Assembly (NCBI GenBank): GCA_902591665.1
Contig: CACJBO010000007.1
Span: forward strand, 1 to 46,300
Origin: an uncultured SAR86 cluster bacterium
Lineage (GTDB): Bacteria > Pseudomonadota > Gammaproteobacteria > Magnimaribacterales > D2472
Length of the DNA: 46,300 bases
Reading direction: 5' to 3'
Made by a program: the position numbers and the translations under genes. The notes under the pieces are model-generated. The model was not told the DNA's origin. It worked only from the letters and a program-made list of their open reading frames with translations, and searched no databases. Numbering within the stretch: the first letter of the stretch is position 1; every line of letters begins with the position of its first letter. Shown here in pieces: positions 16,802-25,622 of this stretch.

Positions 16802-17824
16802 ATGAAAACTAAACAAATTCAACTCAAATATCGTCCAAAAAAAATCTCTTCTGATTGTTTTAAATTAGTTGAATCAAAAATTCCAGCTTTGAAAAAAAAT
16901 CAGGTTCTTGTAGAGAATCTTTATATGTCAGTAGATCCATATATGAGGTTAAGCATGGAAGATGGTGCAGATTTAGACGCCTGGAAGCTTAATTCAGCTT
17001 TAGATGGACCTAGTATAGGCATTGTAGTTGACTCAAAAAATAAAAAATTTAAAGAGGGCGATATTGTAGAAAGTATGTCAGGATGGCAAGAGCATTTTAT
17101 TTCTGAGGGGGATGGATTCATTCCATATATTTCGTTAAATACAGCAATAAAAAAAAGAATAGTTCCGAATGGACTTAACGCTAAAGATTATCTTGGCTTG
17201 TTTGGTATTTCATCACAATGTGGATATTTTGCTGTCAATAATGCTACTAAAGTTAATAAAGGTGAAACATTTGTTGTCTCAAGTGGTGCAGGAAATGTGG
17301 GCATGATGGCTAGTCAAGTTGCTAAGATTAAAGGAATGCGTGTTGTAAGCTCAACAGGGTCCAATCATAAGGCAGAATGGCTTAAAGATAATCTTGGAAT
17401 TGATTTCGTATTTAATTATAAGGAACAATCCTATGAAGAAGCTTTGAAAAAGGGATGTCCTGACGGAATAGATTTAGTTTTAGAGTGTGCAAGTGCAAAT
17501 CATATGTCAGCATGCATGCCATTAATGAATGTTGGAAAAACTATTCTTTTAACTGGCTTAATAGACATCTATGATAACGGGGGTAAGGTAAAAGATTTTC
17601 AAAATCTAGAATTTCTTCTCTACAGCTATTTAACTTTAAAGAGTCATGTCTTTATGGATTACCTAGATTATTACGATAATTTTATTAAAGATGTTACATC
17701 CTGGTATCTGTCCGATAAGTTAATTTACAAAGAAGAGATAGTTGAAGGTATAGAAAACGCTCCAAGTGCATTAGTTTCTCTTTTTGAAGGTAAATCTCAT
17801 GGTAAAGTTTTGGTTTCAATTTAA
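16802..17824 (+). CDS. Zinc-less MDR NADP-dependent oxidoreductase (CurA/LTB4DH-like)
   Basis: A 340-aa medium-chain reductase lacking the zinc ligands. The N-terminal domain contains YMSVDPYMRLSM, a hallmark of the leukotriene-B4 dehydrogenase/curcumin-reductase group. The Rossmann domain contains VVSSGAGNVGMMASQVAKI and STGSNHKAEWL. Family members reduce the C=C bond of alpha,beta-unsaturated ketones or aldehydes with NADPH. The stop codon overlaps the ATG of the aminotransferase gene by one base (TAATG), so the two are co-translated. This fits an enone-reduction step in the locus; the actual substrate is unknown. Confidence 0.87.
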   Translation: MKTKQIQLKYRPKKISSDCFKLVESKIPALKKNQVLVENLYMSVDPYMRLSMEDGADLDAWKLNSALDGPSIGIVVDSKNKKFKEGDIVESMSGWQEHFISEGDGFIPYISLNTAIKKRIVPNGLNAKDYLGLFGISSQCGYFAVNNATKVNKGETFVVSSGAGNVGMMASQVAKIKGMRVVSSTGSNHKAEWLKDNLGIDFVFNYKEQSYEEALKKGCPDGIDLVLECASANHMSACMPLMNVGKTILLTGLIDIYDNGGKVKDFQNLEFLLYSYLTLKSHVFMDYLDYYDNFIKDVTSWYLSDKLIYKEEIVEGIENAPSALVSLFEGKSHGKVLVSI

Positions 17825-19188
17825 TGCAAGACTTACAAAATAAAATTGATAAAATTCAGAAAAATATTTTTTCTGACTATAGAAAGAAAACAATTAAATC
17901 AAAAAATCTTTTTAATAAGCTATCAAAAAAAATGCCAGGAGCTGTTTCAGGGAGCTTTAGATACTTTGCCCCTTATCCTTTCTACACCAAGTCTGCATCA
18001 AAATCTTACATTGTAGATATTGATAATAATAAATACTTGGATGTTTTTAGTGGAAATGGTCCGTTACTTCTTGGACATAATCATCCTAAACTTTTAAAAG
18101 AAATAAATAAAAATAAAAGATACGGATCTTTGCCTCTCAATCCATATTTGCTTTATGAATGCTCGTCGCTTATTAATGAACTTGTTCCTGCAGCAGAGGC
18201 TACTCGTTTTTTAAATACTGGCACTGAGGCAGTAATGAGTGCAGTTAGGATTGCTAGAGCCTATACTGGAAAATCCAAGATTGTTAAGTTTCATGGTCAT
18301 TATCATGGTCAGCACGATGAGTTTTTAATTGCTATAGACAAATCTAAAGATTTATTTTCATATGGTGTTCCCAAATCTAGTGTTAACAAAGTTATTGTCC
18401 AACCCTTTAATGATATAAATAGTCTAGAAAAACTATTTAAGAAAGATTCAGATATTGCAGCAGTAATAATGGATGCTGCCATGCATGCTGGAGGACTTTG
18501 GGGAACAACTAGAGACTATTTAAAAGCTCTCAGAGCATTAACAAATAAATATGGGATACTTTTAATTTTTGACGAAGTTATAACTGGATTTCGCCTCTCA
18601 TCAGGAGGCGCTCAGAAATACTACGGAATAACTCCTGATTTATGTACATTTGCAAAGGCGATGGGTGCTGGTGAAAAAATTGCAGCTGTTGCTGGGAAGA
18701 AAGAAATTATAAATATTTTAGATCCCTCTGGAACAAATAATAAATATGTTTTTCAATCAGGAACTGTTAATGATGGAACATCAGCCTTATCCTCAACTAT
18801 TGCTGCTTTAAAAATATATAAGAATTTAGAAAAACAGGGTAAATATAATTCTATTAATAAAAAAGCATTAATATTAAAAAATGGATTAATGGGCATTTTT
18901 AATGATATCGACTTACCATGTCAGATCAATCAAGTTGGTTCAATGCTTCAAATTTTTATATCACCAAGAAAAATAGATTTTTTCAAACCTGACAAACGAT
19001 TTAGTAAAATTGTTGAGCTATTTTATTTGGCATTAATTAACCATAACATTATTCTTTCCTTGCCAACTTCTAATCATATTTATCTATCATTTATGCATAC
19101 TAATAACGATATAAAAAAAATATTAAGTGTCAGTAAACAAGTGTTAAATCATTACAAATTTGATGATTTAAAAATAGATAAATCATAG
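17824..19188 (+). CDS. Class-III PLP aminotransferase, GSA-aminomutase-like
   Basis: A 454-aa fold-type-I PLP enzyme: GNGPLLLGHNHPK near the N-terminus, NTGTEAVMSAVRIARAYTG, the FHGHYHGQHDE segment typical of the glutamate-1-semialdehyde aminomutase branch, LIFDEVITGFR with Asp250, and TFAKAMGAGEKIAAVAG with the Schiff-base Lys278. It is longer than a true HemL (about 430 aa) and sits in a catabolic cluster, so it is more likely a transaminase for an aldehyde or keto intermediate than the tetrapyrrole enzyme. Start overlaps the MDR stop (TAATG). Identification to family is firm; the substrate is not known. Confidence 0.85.
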   Translation: MQDLQNKIDKIQKNIFSDYRKKTIKSKNLFNKLSKKMPGAVSGSFRYFAPYPFYTKSASKSYIVDIDNNKYLDVFSGNGPLLLGHNHPKLLKEINKNKRYGSLPLNPYLLYECSSLINELVPAAEATRFLNTGTEAVMSAVRIARAYTGKSKIVKFHGHYHGQHDEFLIAIDKSKDLFSYGVPKSSVNKVIVQPFNDINSLEKLFKKDSDIAAVIMDAAMHAGGLWGTTRDYLKALRALTNKYGILLIFDEVITGFRLSSGGAQKYYGITPDLCTFAKAMGAGEKIAAVAGKKEIINILDPSGTNNKYVFQSGTVNDGTSALSSTIAALKIYKNLEKQGKYNSINKKALILKNGLMGIFNDIDLPCQINQVGSMLQIFISPRKIDFFKPDKRFSKIVELFYLALINHNIILSLPTSNHIYLSFMHTNNDIKKILSVSKQVLNHYKFDDLKIDKS

Positions 19189-19218
19189 CAATACTAAAAA
19201 TTATAAATAAGGAATTAC

Positions 19219-20049
19219 ATGAATATTGATAACCTTTTTAATGTTTCAGGAAAAACCGCAGTTGTTACTGGAGGATCTAGAGGTATAGGTGAGATGATAA
19301 CAGCTGGATTTTTAGCCAATGGTACAAAAGTTTATATTACAGCTCGAAAAGCTCCGGCTTTAATAGAAAAAGCAAAAGAGTTATCAGAATTATATGGGAG
19401 TGAATGTGTTGCTATACCATGTGATCTTAGCACCTTAGAGGGGATAGAATCTTTTACTCAACAAATTAAAGAAAAAGAGGATGGAATCAATTATTTAATA
19501 AATAATGCTGGTGCAGCTTGGGGAGAGCCATTTGAAAGTTTTTCTGAATCTGGCTGGGACAAGGTAATGGATTTGAATGTAAAAAGTCTCTTTTTCTTAA
19601 CACAGAAAATGAAACCATTACTTGTAAAAAAAGCTACACATGAAGATCCTTCTAGGGTTATAAATATTGGCTCTATTGATGGTCTAAATGTACCAGCTTT
19701 TCCTACTTTTTCTTATAGTAGTTCCAAAGCAGCAGTTCATCATCTTACAAGACATCTTGCATCACAACTCGTTTCAGAAAATATTACAGTAAATGCTATC
19801 GCGCCTGGGCCATATCCTAGTGCTATGCTTGGTTCAGCAGTGAATTCTGATTATTCTGAAATTGAAAAAAGAAATCCAAGAAAGCGAACTGGAAGTCCTG
19901 AGGACATTGCTGGTCTTACTATATTTTTATGCTCAAGAGCTGGTGCATATCTTGTTGGTGAGACTATTGCATCAGATGGAGGTCTTGTTAGAACACTAGG
20001 TCATAATTTAGCTAAAAAAAAACCACGCGGCAGAAGCCACAGGGATTAG
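19219..20049 (+). CDS. Short-chain dehydrogenase/reductase, RhlG-like
   Basis: A 276-aa classical SDR: TGGSRGIGEMITAGFL cofactor loop, ITARK (NADP-favouring Arg), CDLSTLEG, NNAGAAWGEPF, catalytic Ser in NIGSIDG, YSSSKAAV for Tyr-x3-Lys, and VNAIAPGPYPSAM. The extended PGPYPSAM region and length resemble RhlG-type beta-ketoacyl/ketone reductases. It follows the aminotransferase gene after 30 nt, with AAGGAA ahead of the ATG, and closes the TetR-linked run before the tRNA promoter. The basic C-terminus (KKKPRGRSHRD) is unusual for the family. Confidence 0.88.
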   Translation: MNIDNLFNVSGKTAVVTGGSRGIGEMITAGFLANGTKVYITARKAPALIEKAKELSELYGSECVAIPCDLSTLEGIESFTQQIKEKEDGINYLINNAGAAWGEPFESFSESGWDKVMDLNVKSLFFLTQKMKPLLVKKATHEDPSRVINIGSIDGLNVPAFPTFSYSSSKAAVHHLTRHLASQLVSENITVNAIAPGPYPSAMLGSAVNSDYSEIEKRNPRKRTGSPEDIAGLTIFLCSRAGAYLVGETIASDGGLVRTLGHNLAKKKPRGRSHRD

Positions 20050-20129
20050 TCATAAAAGAGGACAATTAAGTTCCTATTTATGTAGGATTTCTTGTTCACA
20101 TGGGCTAATTTTGCCAATTTAATTAATTA

Positions 20130-20157
20130 TTGATTATGTGTGAAAACCCTATAAAAT
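20130..20157 (+). promoter_or_regulatory. Probable tRNA-Ser promoter
   Basis: TTGATT (20130-20135) and TAAAAT (20152-20157) are separated by 16 bp and lie just upstream of the tRNA, a sigma-70-like pair in the right place. The 123-nt gap between the preceding SDR gene and the tRNA contains nothing else I recognise. Confidence 0.45.
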
Positions 20158-20172
20158 AGGCGTTCATTAAAC

Positions 20173-20264
20173 GGAGGGATGGCAGAGTCTGGTTTATTGT
20201 AACGGTCTTGAAAACCGTCGTGCTTTCATCGGCACCGTGGGTTCGAATCCCACTCCCTCCGCCA
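20173..20264 (+). tRNA. tRNA-Ser (anticodon UGA)
   Basis: Acceptor stem GGAGGGA (20173-20179) pairs with TCCCTCC (20254-20260), with discriminator G and encoded CCA (20262-20264). The anticodon stem is ACGGT/ACCGT around loop CTTGAAA, giving anticodon TGA at 20209-20211. The long variable arm (CGTGCTTTCATCGGCACC region) is the class II feature of tRNA-Ser, and the T arm is GTGGG-TTCGAAT-CCCAC. Only 12 nt separate its CCA from the next start codon. Confidence 0.97.
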
Positions 20265-20276
20265 ATTGGTAACTGT

Positions 20277-20696
20277 ATGTCAGATAATAACAAAGATATA
20301 TCAGAGTTCTTTAGAGAAGTTCCTCCATTTTTAAAAGTATTCAATATCACAAATGCATATCCAACAGATGATGATCAATTTATTGTTGAGTTTAGTCCAG
20401 GAGAAGAATTAACCCATTCAAACGGCATGGTTGTTCAAGGCGGTTTTGTAACGGGGATGCTTGATTGTTGTATGGCTCAATTCTTAATTTATAAATCCAA
20501 GGGTAAACAAATTCCATTAACATTAGACATAGATGTTAAGTTCTTAAGACCATGTGCACCAGGTCCTCTAAAGACAGTTGCAAATATATCAAAAGAGGGT
20601 AGATCTATCTGTTTTACTGAAGCCTATCTATATCAAAATGATATATTAATTGCGACATCATCAGCTACTAATAAGATGGTTGAGAGTCCTTTTTAA
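20277..20696 (+). CDS. PaaI-type hotdog thioesterase
   Basis: A 139-aa hotdog-fold protein. The frame is open farther upstream into the tRNA, but the biologically sensible start is ATG 20277 (MSDNNKDISEFF). The catalytic-helix region is THSNGMVVQGGFVTGMLD, followed by the strand PLTLDIDVKFLRPCAPG, the standard PaaI layout. The family hydrolyses acyl-CoA thioesters, often phenylacetyl-type or medium-chain. No Shine-Dalgarno is visible, and the tRNA 3' end lies only 12 nt upstream. The mRNA therefore has either a very short leader made by tRNA 3' processing or a leaderless start. Confidence 0.82.
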   Translation: MSDNNKDISEFFREVPPFLKVFNITNAYPTDDDQFIVEFSPGEELTHSNGMVVQGGFVTGMLDCCMAQFLIYKSKGKQIPLTLDIDVKFLRPCAPGPLKTVANISKEGRSICFTEAYLYQNDILIATSSATNKMVESPF

Positions 20697-20711
20697 TATA
20701 TACTTTTTGCT

Positions 20712-21809
20712 ATGGATGACGAAAAGTTAGACAAGCTCTTAGAATATATCAAACCTGATAACTCATTCGAAAATACAGAACATCCTTTAACTCCTGATTA
20801 CTCCAATTTAGATAATTGGGCTGCTTATCCTGAAAAAGACGGCCAGCAATTTTATCTACCAGACTCGTCATTACCATTAAATAAAAATAATAATGATGTA
20901 GATGTTTTCTATATACATCCAACAGGATTTTTTGAAACAACATGGAATTCTTTCATGGAAAAAGATCGTGCTGCTTATGAAAGAACGGAAATGATGTTGG
21001 GTAATCAAATTTCAGCATTTAATGATAGTTGTAATATCTATGCTCCTGAATACAGACAAGCGACTTACTATTCATATTTTGCTAAAAATTCAGACGGTAT
21101 GTTAGCTCATGATTTAGCGTTTGAAGATATCTTAAATTCATTTAACTATTTCATCGAAAATTTTAATAAGAATAAACCCTTTATCATCATGGCTCATAGT
21201 CAAGGAGCTCTCCATGCTCACAGACTTATATCTAAATATATTCAGGGCACAAAATTACAGAGAAGAATGATATGTGCATATGTTATCGGTTATATCATCC
21301 CAGATAATCTATATGAAGAATTATTTCCACTGATTCCAAAATCTCAATCCTCCACCGATACTAATTGTCTTATTTCCTGGTCAACAGTGGTCGAGGGATT
21401 TAAACGACAGCGAGTAAGAACTATTTTTTGGACTCCTTCAGGATGGACTATTCAATATATGGACCAAAAAATATATTCAACCAATCCCTTTACCTGGATG
21501 AATGATAATAATTGGCATAAACCTCCAGAATGTCATAGTGCTGTTATAACTAAATCACCAAATTATGATTTTGCTGATAGGCTTTCTATAAAACATTCTG
21601 GAGCTAAGAAAAGCTTGAGATATAGTAGTGTTCAAGACTTCTCTGTCTCTTTGAATGCTAAAAATGGTTTGTTAGAAGCAAGAGGTCCATTAGTTGATCG
21701 TATGAAGAAAATTAGATACTTTACAGGTGATTTGCATAGCTATGACGTCATGCTTTTTTGGGGCAGCCTTAGGCAAAATATTAAAGATAGAATAAATGCG
21801 TTTTTATAA
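20712..21809 (+). CDS. DUF3089 alpha/beta-hydrolase-like protein
   Basis: A 365-aa cytoplasmic protein (no signal peptide) matching DUF3089: VDVFYIHPTGFFETTWN, the APEYRQATYYSY segment, FEDILNSFNYFIENF and the nucleophile elbow IIMAHSQGALHAHRLI with the catalytic Ser. The family is thought to contain lipases/esterases with an alpha/beta-hydrolase core. It begins 15 nt after the thioesterase gene and overlaps the next gene by 14 nt, so it belongs to a four-gene run of thioesterase, two hydrolases and a symporter. Confidence 0.82.
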   Translation: MDDEKLDKLLEYIKPDNSFENTEHPLTPDYSNLDNWAAYPEKDGQQFYLPDSSLPLNKNNNDVDVFYIHPTGFFETTWNSFMEKDRAAYERTEMMLGNQISAFNDSCNIYAPEYRQATYYSYFAKNSDGMLAHDLAFEDILNSFNYFIENFNKNKPFIIMAHSQGALHAHRLISKYIQGTKLQRRMICAYVIGYIIPDNLYEELFPLIPKSQSSTDTNCLISWSTVVEGFKRQRVRTIFWTPSGWTIQYMDQKIYSTNPFTWMNDNNWHKPPECHSAVITKSPNYDFADRLSIKHSGAKKSLRYSSVQDFSVSLNAKNGLLEARGPLVDRMKKIRYFTGDLHSYDVMLFWGSLRQNIKDRINAFL

Positions 21810-22773
21810 ATATTTTTTTGTATCACTATTTTTCATTAATTCACTAAATGCATTCGATGAGGGATATGTTTATAACGATGATATTAAAATTGTTTATAGA
21901 GATTATGGACCAAAAAATGCTGAACCCATTCTTTTAGTTCAAGGTCTTGGAGGCCAATTAATTAACTGGCCAGATCATATTATAGATTTCTTAATAGAAA
22001 ATAATTACAGGCCAATAGTTTTTGATAACAGAGATACTGGTCTTTCATCTAGAATTAATAATGACTTATTTGGTGATGAAAGAAGAACAAGAACTATAAG
22101 CACAACCTATGTAAGATATTTTTTAAGACTACCTATAGATGCACCATATTCCTTAGATGATATGGCTGAGGATTCTATCTTAATCTTAGATGAGCTTAAT
22201 ATTGATAAAGCTCATTTATTAGGTATTTCAATGGGAGGTATGATTGCACAGATTGTTGCTGCTAATTATCCAGAGAGAATAAAGACATTTACCTTGATTG
22301 CATCATCAGTTTCAACACCAGGACCTTTAAATGGCCCAAGACGAGATGTTAGAAAACTTTTAATGCAAAGAATCAATAATCCAAATGCTTCAATGGATGA
22401 AAGAATCTCAAGAACCAAAAAGATATTTAAATTAATAGGCTTAGAGAACAATGACTTAGAAACAGAAGAATTTTACGAAAAATCTGTTGAATCAATAAAT
22501 AGAGCAGGCCAAGACGATTCTGGTTTTAGTCGACAGTTAATGGCTATATTAGCCTCAAAAAATAGAATTAAAAAAGTTAAATCAATTAAAACTAAAACAT
22601 TAATTATTCACGGAGAAGAAGATCCTTTAATCAGGGTTAATAATGCATATAAAGCAAATAAATTAATTGAGAATAGTAATTTATTAATTTTTCCACAAAT
22701 GAGACACTTAATTGAAGAGCCAGTCTTTGACTTATTCAAAGATGATTTATTAATTCATTTACAGGAAGTCTGA
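21796..22773 (+). CDS. Secreted alpha/beta hydrolase
   Basis: A 325-aa protein with an N-terminal signal peptide (FFVSLFFINSLNA), so probably periplasmic. The alpha/beta-hydrolase core includes LVQGLGGQLINWP (oxyanion loop), FDNRDTGLSSR, the nucleophile elbow LLGISMGGMIAQ, the acid-bearing LIIHGEEDPLI, and MRHLIEEP with the catalytic His. The start ATG lies inside the preceding gene (14-nt overlap), and the stop overlaps the symporter start as TGATG. It is probably an esterase or lactonase acting outside the cytoplasm; the substrate is unknown. Confidence 0.87.
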   Translation: MRFYKYFFVSLFFINSLNAFDEGYVYNDDIKIVYRDYGPKNAEPILLVQGLGGQLINWPDHIIDFLIENNYRPIVFDNRDTGLSSRINNDLFGDERRTRTISTTYVRYFLRLPIDAPYSLDDMAEDSILILDELNIDKAHLLGISMGGMIAQIVAANYPERIKTFTLIASSVSTPGPLNGPRRDVRKLLMQRINNPNASMDERISRTKKIFKLIGLENNDLETEEFYEKSVESINRAGQDDSGFSRQLMAILASKNRIKKVKSIKTKTLIIHGEEDPLIRVNNAYKANKLIENSNLLIFPQMRHLIEEPVFDLFKDDLLIHLQEV

Positions 22774-24167
22774 TGTTAACTAATCAGTTTAAATTTCAAT
22801 ATTCAGTTGGAGCAATAGCCAATGGGATTAAATCTGATATGTTTACATTCTTTTTATTATTTTTTTATTCAAGAGTTATTGGTCTTGATCCTTTATTAGC
22901 ATCACTTGCTATTGGTGCTGCTTTGATTGTTGATTCAATCACAGATCCATTGATGGGTACTATATCAGATAGGACTAATACTAAATTAGGTAGAAGACAT
23001 CCATACATGCTTGTCTCATTTATACCTGTTTCAATATTTTATATCCTCTTGTTTACGCCCAAACCTGATTGGGATATTACCCAAAATCAATTATTTTGGT
23101 GGATGTTTGTGTGCGCTAGTTTTACAAGGATAGGAATGACGCTATTCGAAGTACCCCATAGATCTTTTGGCGCGGAGATAACAAAAGATTATATAGAGAG
23201 AACTAAACTTTTTTCATGGAGAGAAATGTTTGCATGGGTTGCTGGAATTTCTAATGCATTTCTTGCATATAATATTTTTTTTAGATCTACGCCAGAATAT
23301 CCATATGGACAATTAAATCCAGAGGCTTATTTTCCTTTAGCATTAACTGGTGCAATTTTTATGGTTCTGTCATTGTTGTATTCATCAATTACTACAACCT
23401 ATAAAATTGAAAATTTATCCAAGTGGACTGAAGCAGTAACCCTTAATCAAATAATAAAAGAATTAAAAATTGCCATATCAAACAAATCTTTTATTTTATT
23501 TTTTCTTGGTAGTTTAACTCTTTCAATTTCATGGGGTTTATTGAATAGCTTAACTCTATTTATTAATACTGATTTTTGGGGACTTAATGGCAGTCAAATT
23601 GGAATATTTTTATATATTTACTTCGGTGCTGCATTTTTAGCATTCTATATAACACCAAAATTTGTAGCCATAATTGGTAAAAGAAACTTTGTTCTCTTAT
23701 GTGTTTTGGGTGTTGCCTTATCTGCTCCAATTGCATTTATTTCATATAATTTAGGTTTAACACCTGAAAAAGGCACAACGACTTTAGTACTTTTTTTATG
23801 TGTTCCCCTAATTTTTATATCAACTCTAAGTATTGCTGGAAATATGGCTAGAGATGCAATGATTGGAGATATAGCTGATGAAGTTGATCTGCAAAGCGGG
23901 AGAAGACAAGAGGGGGTACTGTATTCAGCTGTTTCATTTGTTCAAAAAGTTAATACGGCTATAGGTTCTCTAACTGGTGGTCTAACGCTATGGGTTCTTA
24001 ATATAACTGCAGAGACACCAACTTATGATCAGGCTTATTCATTATTTTTTGTTCAGGGAGTTATAGGGCCTATATTACTTATAATTCCTATACTTTTCTT
24101 TTATTTTTATTCATTAGATAAAAAAAGGCATTCAGAGATATTAAGACAACTAAAAGAAAGATCTTAA
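22773..24167 (+). CDS. GPH-type (MFS_2) cation symporter
   Basis: A 464-aa transporter with 12 predicted helices. Diagnostic segments are DSITDPLMGTISDRTNTKLG followed by RRHPYM, plus FEVPHRSFGAEITKDYIERT and IADEVDLQSGRRQEGVLYS. These are hallmark motifs of the glycoside-pentoside-hexuronide:cation symporter family, which takes up sugars and glycosides with Na+ or H+. Marine members are often annotated as generic MFS. It is translationally coupled to the secreted hydrolase (TGATG), suggesting import of that enzyme's product. Its stop lies 3 nt from the stop of the convergent DUF349 gene. Confidence 0.88.
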   Translation: MLTNQFKFQYSVGAIANGIKSDMFTFFLLFFYSRVIGLDPLLASLAIGAALIVDSITDPLMGTISDRTNTKLGRRHPYMLVSFIPVSIFYILLFTPKPDWDITQNQLFWWMFVCASFTRIGMTLFEVPHRSFGAEITKDYIERTKLFSWREMFAWVAGISNAFLAYNIFFRSTPEYPYGQLNPEAYFPLALTGAIFMVLSLLYSSITTTYKIENLSKWTEAVTLNQIIKELKIAISNKSFILFFLGSLTLSISWGLLNSLTLFINTDFWGLNGSQIGIFLYIYFGAAFLAFYITPKFVAIIGKRNFVLLCVLGVALSAPIAFISYNLGLTPEKGTTTLVLFLCVPLIFISTLSIAGNMARDAMIGDIADEVDLQSGRRQEGVLYSAVSFVQKVNTAIGSLTGGLTLWVLNITAETPTYDQAYSLFFVQGVIGPILLIIPILFFYFYSLDKKRHSEILRQLKERS

Positions 24168-24170
24168 GTA

Positions 24171-25589
24171 CTAAACAAGAATATCAATGGTTTTTGAAAT
24201 TCTTTTCCAAAGTGTTTTTTCTGCAGCTGTAGGTTTGGCTGAAATATTATTGATAAAATGAACTAATAAATCATCAACAGAATTTAGGTTACTAGATACT
24301 TTATTAAACTTATTTGTAAGCATTTCCATTTGAATTGATTGTCTTAACTGAGCATCTTTTTTTAATGAATCAATTCCTGCAAGAGCTTCTAATTTTACAC
24401 ATGCATAAGTTAATGCTTCGCTACTGGATTTTTCTTGTGGCTTCTCGTTTAATTTATTTTTTATAGAAGAGGGGACTTGGGTGTTATCTAATTCATTATT
24501 TAAGAATGCATCCAGTAGATTGGTATATGAATCAATCTTATTTTGTTTTAGTTTTGACTCTTGTTCCTTTCTTTTATTATTAATTTGTTTTTGAATAGAA
24601 TTGAATTCTTTTGTTTTAGAAATATTTTTAAGATCATTTAAACTTTTTAAAACTTCATTAATTGAAATCTCATCACTTTTAAGCTGAGATAATAGCTCGT
24701 TAGCTTTTATAAGCTCAGCATCTATGACCTCTTTTTTCGCATTAAAGAATCTATCTGCAGATTTGTTAAATTTATCCCAAAGTTTATTGTCTGCTTTCCT
24801 ACCAGCCGATCCTGCTTTTTTCCATTCATTCTTTAAATCGTTGAATTTCTTGATACATATATCATTATCTTCATCTGTTATGGCATTTACTTTTTCTATT
24901 AAAGCTTCTTTAGCTTTTATGACTATCTGTTCTTGTTTTTTAATTGCATCATTAATAGGTTTTTTGGCTTCAAAATAAGCATTTCTTAATTTATTGAGAT
25001 CTTTATCTAAAACAGGTGCATATTTTTGCCACTCATCAAAAGATTGTCTTAAAAATTGTATTAGGAACTTAGGTTGAGGCCAGTTGGATGAGTTGTCTTC
25101 AACATACTTATTTATATCACTAACAATTTTCATTCTTTGGTTAGCATTATTTATCTTTATTTGTTTTAGCTCATCAAAATATTCACTGCATGGTTCCCAA
25201 GCTTTATTAGTTAATTCATTAAATTTATTCCACTGTTCTTTTGATGCAGGTCTGCTTGATAAATCAAGTAGTTGCCACTTAGTTTGAACATCATGAATTA
25301 AATGAGCTTGTTTTTTTGGGCTTTCAAGAGGAGATTGAATAATTGTAGATATTTCTTTTATTAATTCTTCTCTTTTTGGATTAGTAGCAAAAGATGACAT
25401 ATCATCAAAATATCTTGATTGACCAATTGCAAAATTAATTTTATGTCTGAGTTTGTTTGGTATTTTGTCTAATTCTTTAGACTTTGAAATTACTTCTCTA
25501 ACCTTTTTTTGAGCAATCTTTATTGAACCTTTTGAAAATAAAGATTCCGCTTCATCTAACTGTTTAAATAAATCTTGACTTGTTTTCAC
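24171..25589 (-). CDS. DUF349 repeat protein
   Basis: A 472-aa Lys/Glu/Asn-rich, almost wholly helical protein containing repeated DUF349 units. Examples are KWQLLDLSSRPASKEQWNKF with AWEPCSEYF, FLRQSFDEWQKYAPVLDKDL, and LKNEWKKAGSAGRKADNKLW with FNKSADRFF. DUF349 proteins are cytoplasmic three-helix-bundle repeat proteins; I am not aware of an established molecular function. It has no signal peptide. It is divergent from trpS across only 33 bp, so both promoters must share that space or overlap the coding regions. Confidence 0.8.
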   Translation of the reverse strand: MKTSQDLFKQLDEAESLFSKGSIKIAQKKVREVISKSKELDKIPNKLRHKINFAIGQSRYFDDMSSFATNPKREELIKEISTIIQSPLESPKKQAHLIHDVQTKWQLLDLSSRPASKEQWNKFNELTNKAWEPCSEYFDELKQIKINNANQRMKIVSDINKYVEDNSSNWPQPKFLIQFLRQSFDEWQKYAPVLDKDLNKLRNAYFEAKKPINDAIKKQEQIVIKAKEALIEKVNAITDEDNDICIKKFNDLKNEWKKAGSAGRKADNKLWDKFNKSADRFFNAKKEVIDAELIKANELLSQLKSDEISINEVLKSLNDLKNISKTKEFNSIQKQINNKRKEQESKLKQNKIDSYTNLLDAFLNNELDNTQVPSSIKNKLNEKPQEKSSSEALTYACVKLEALAGIDSLKKDAQLRQSIQMEMLTNKFNKVSSNLNSVDDLLVHFINNISAKPTAAEKTLWKRISKTIDILV

Positions 25590-25622
25590 ATTAATCTCTT
25601 TTGAAGTTTATAATTATACCAA

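Noticed and set aside
17824..19188. Aminotransferase as the heme-pathway enzyme HemL
   Set aside because: It has GSAM-like motifs, but it is longer than usual and co-translated with an MDR reductase in a catabolic cluster, so hemL was not assigned despite hemH being in the window.
20208..20276. Open frame extending the thioesterase gene upstream into the tRNA
   Set aside because: It would start inside the tRNA-Ser anticodon arm; the ATG at 20277 gives a normal-length family member.
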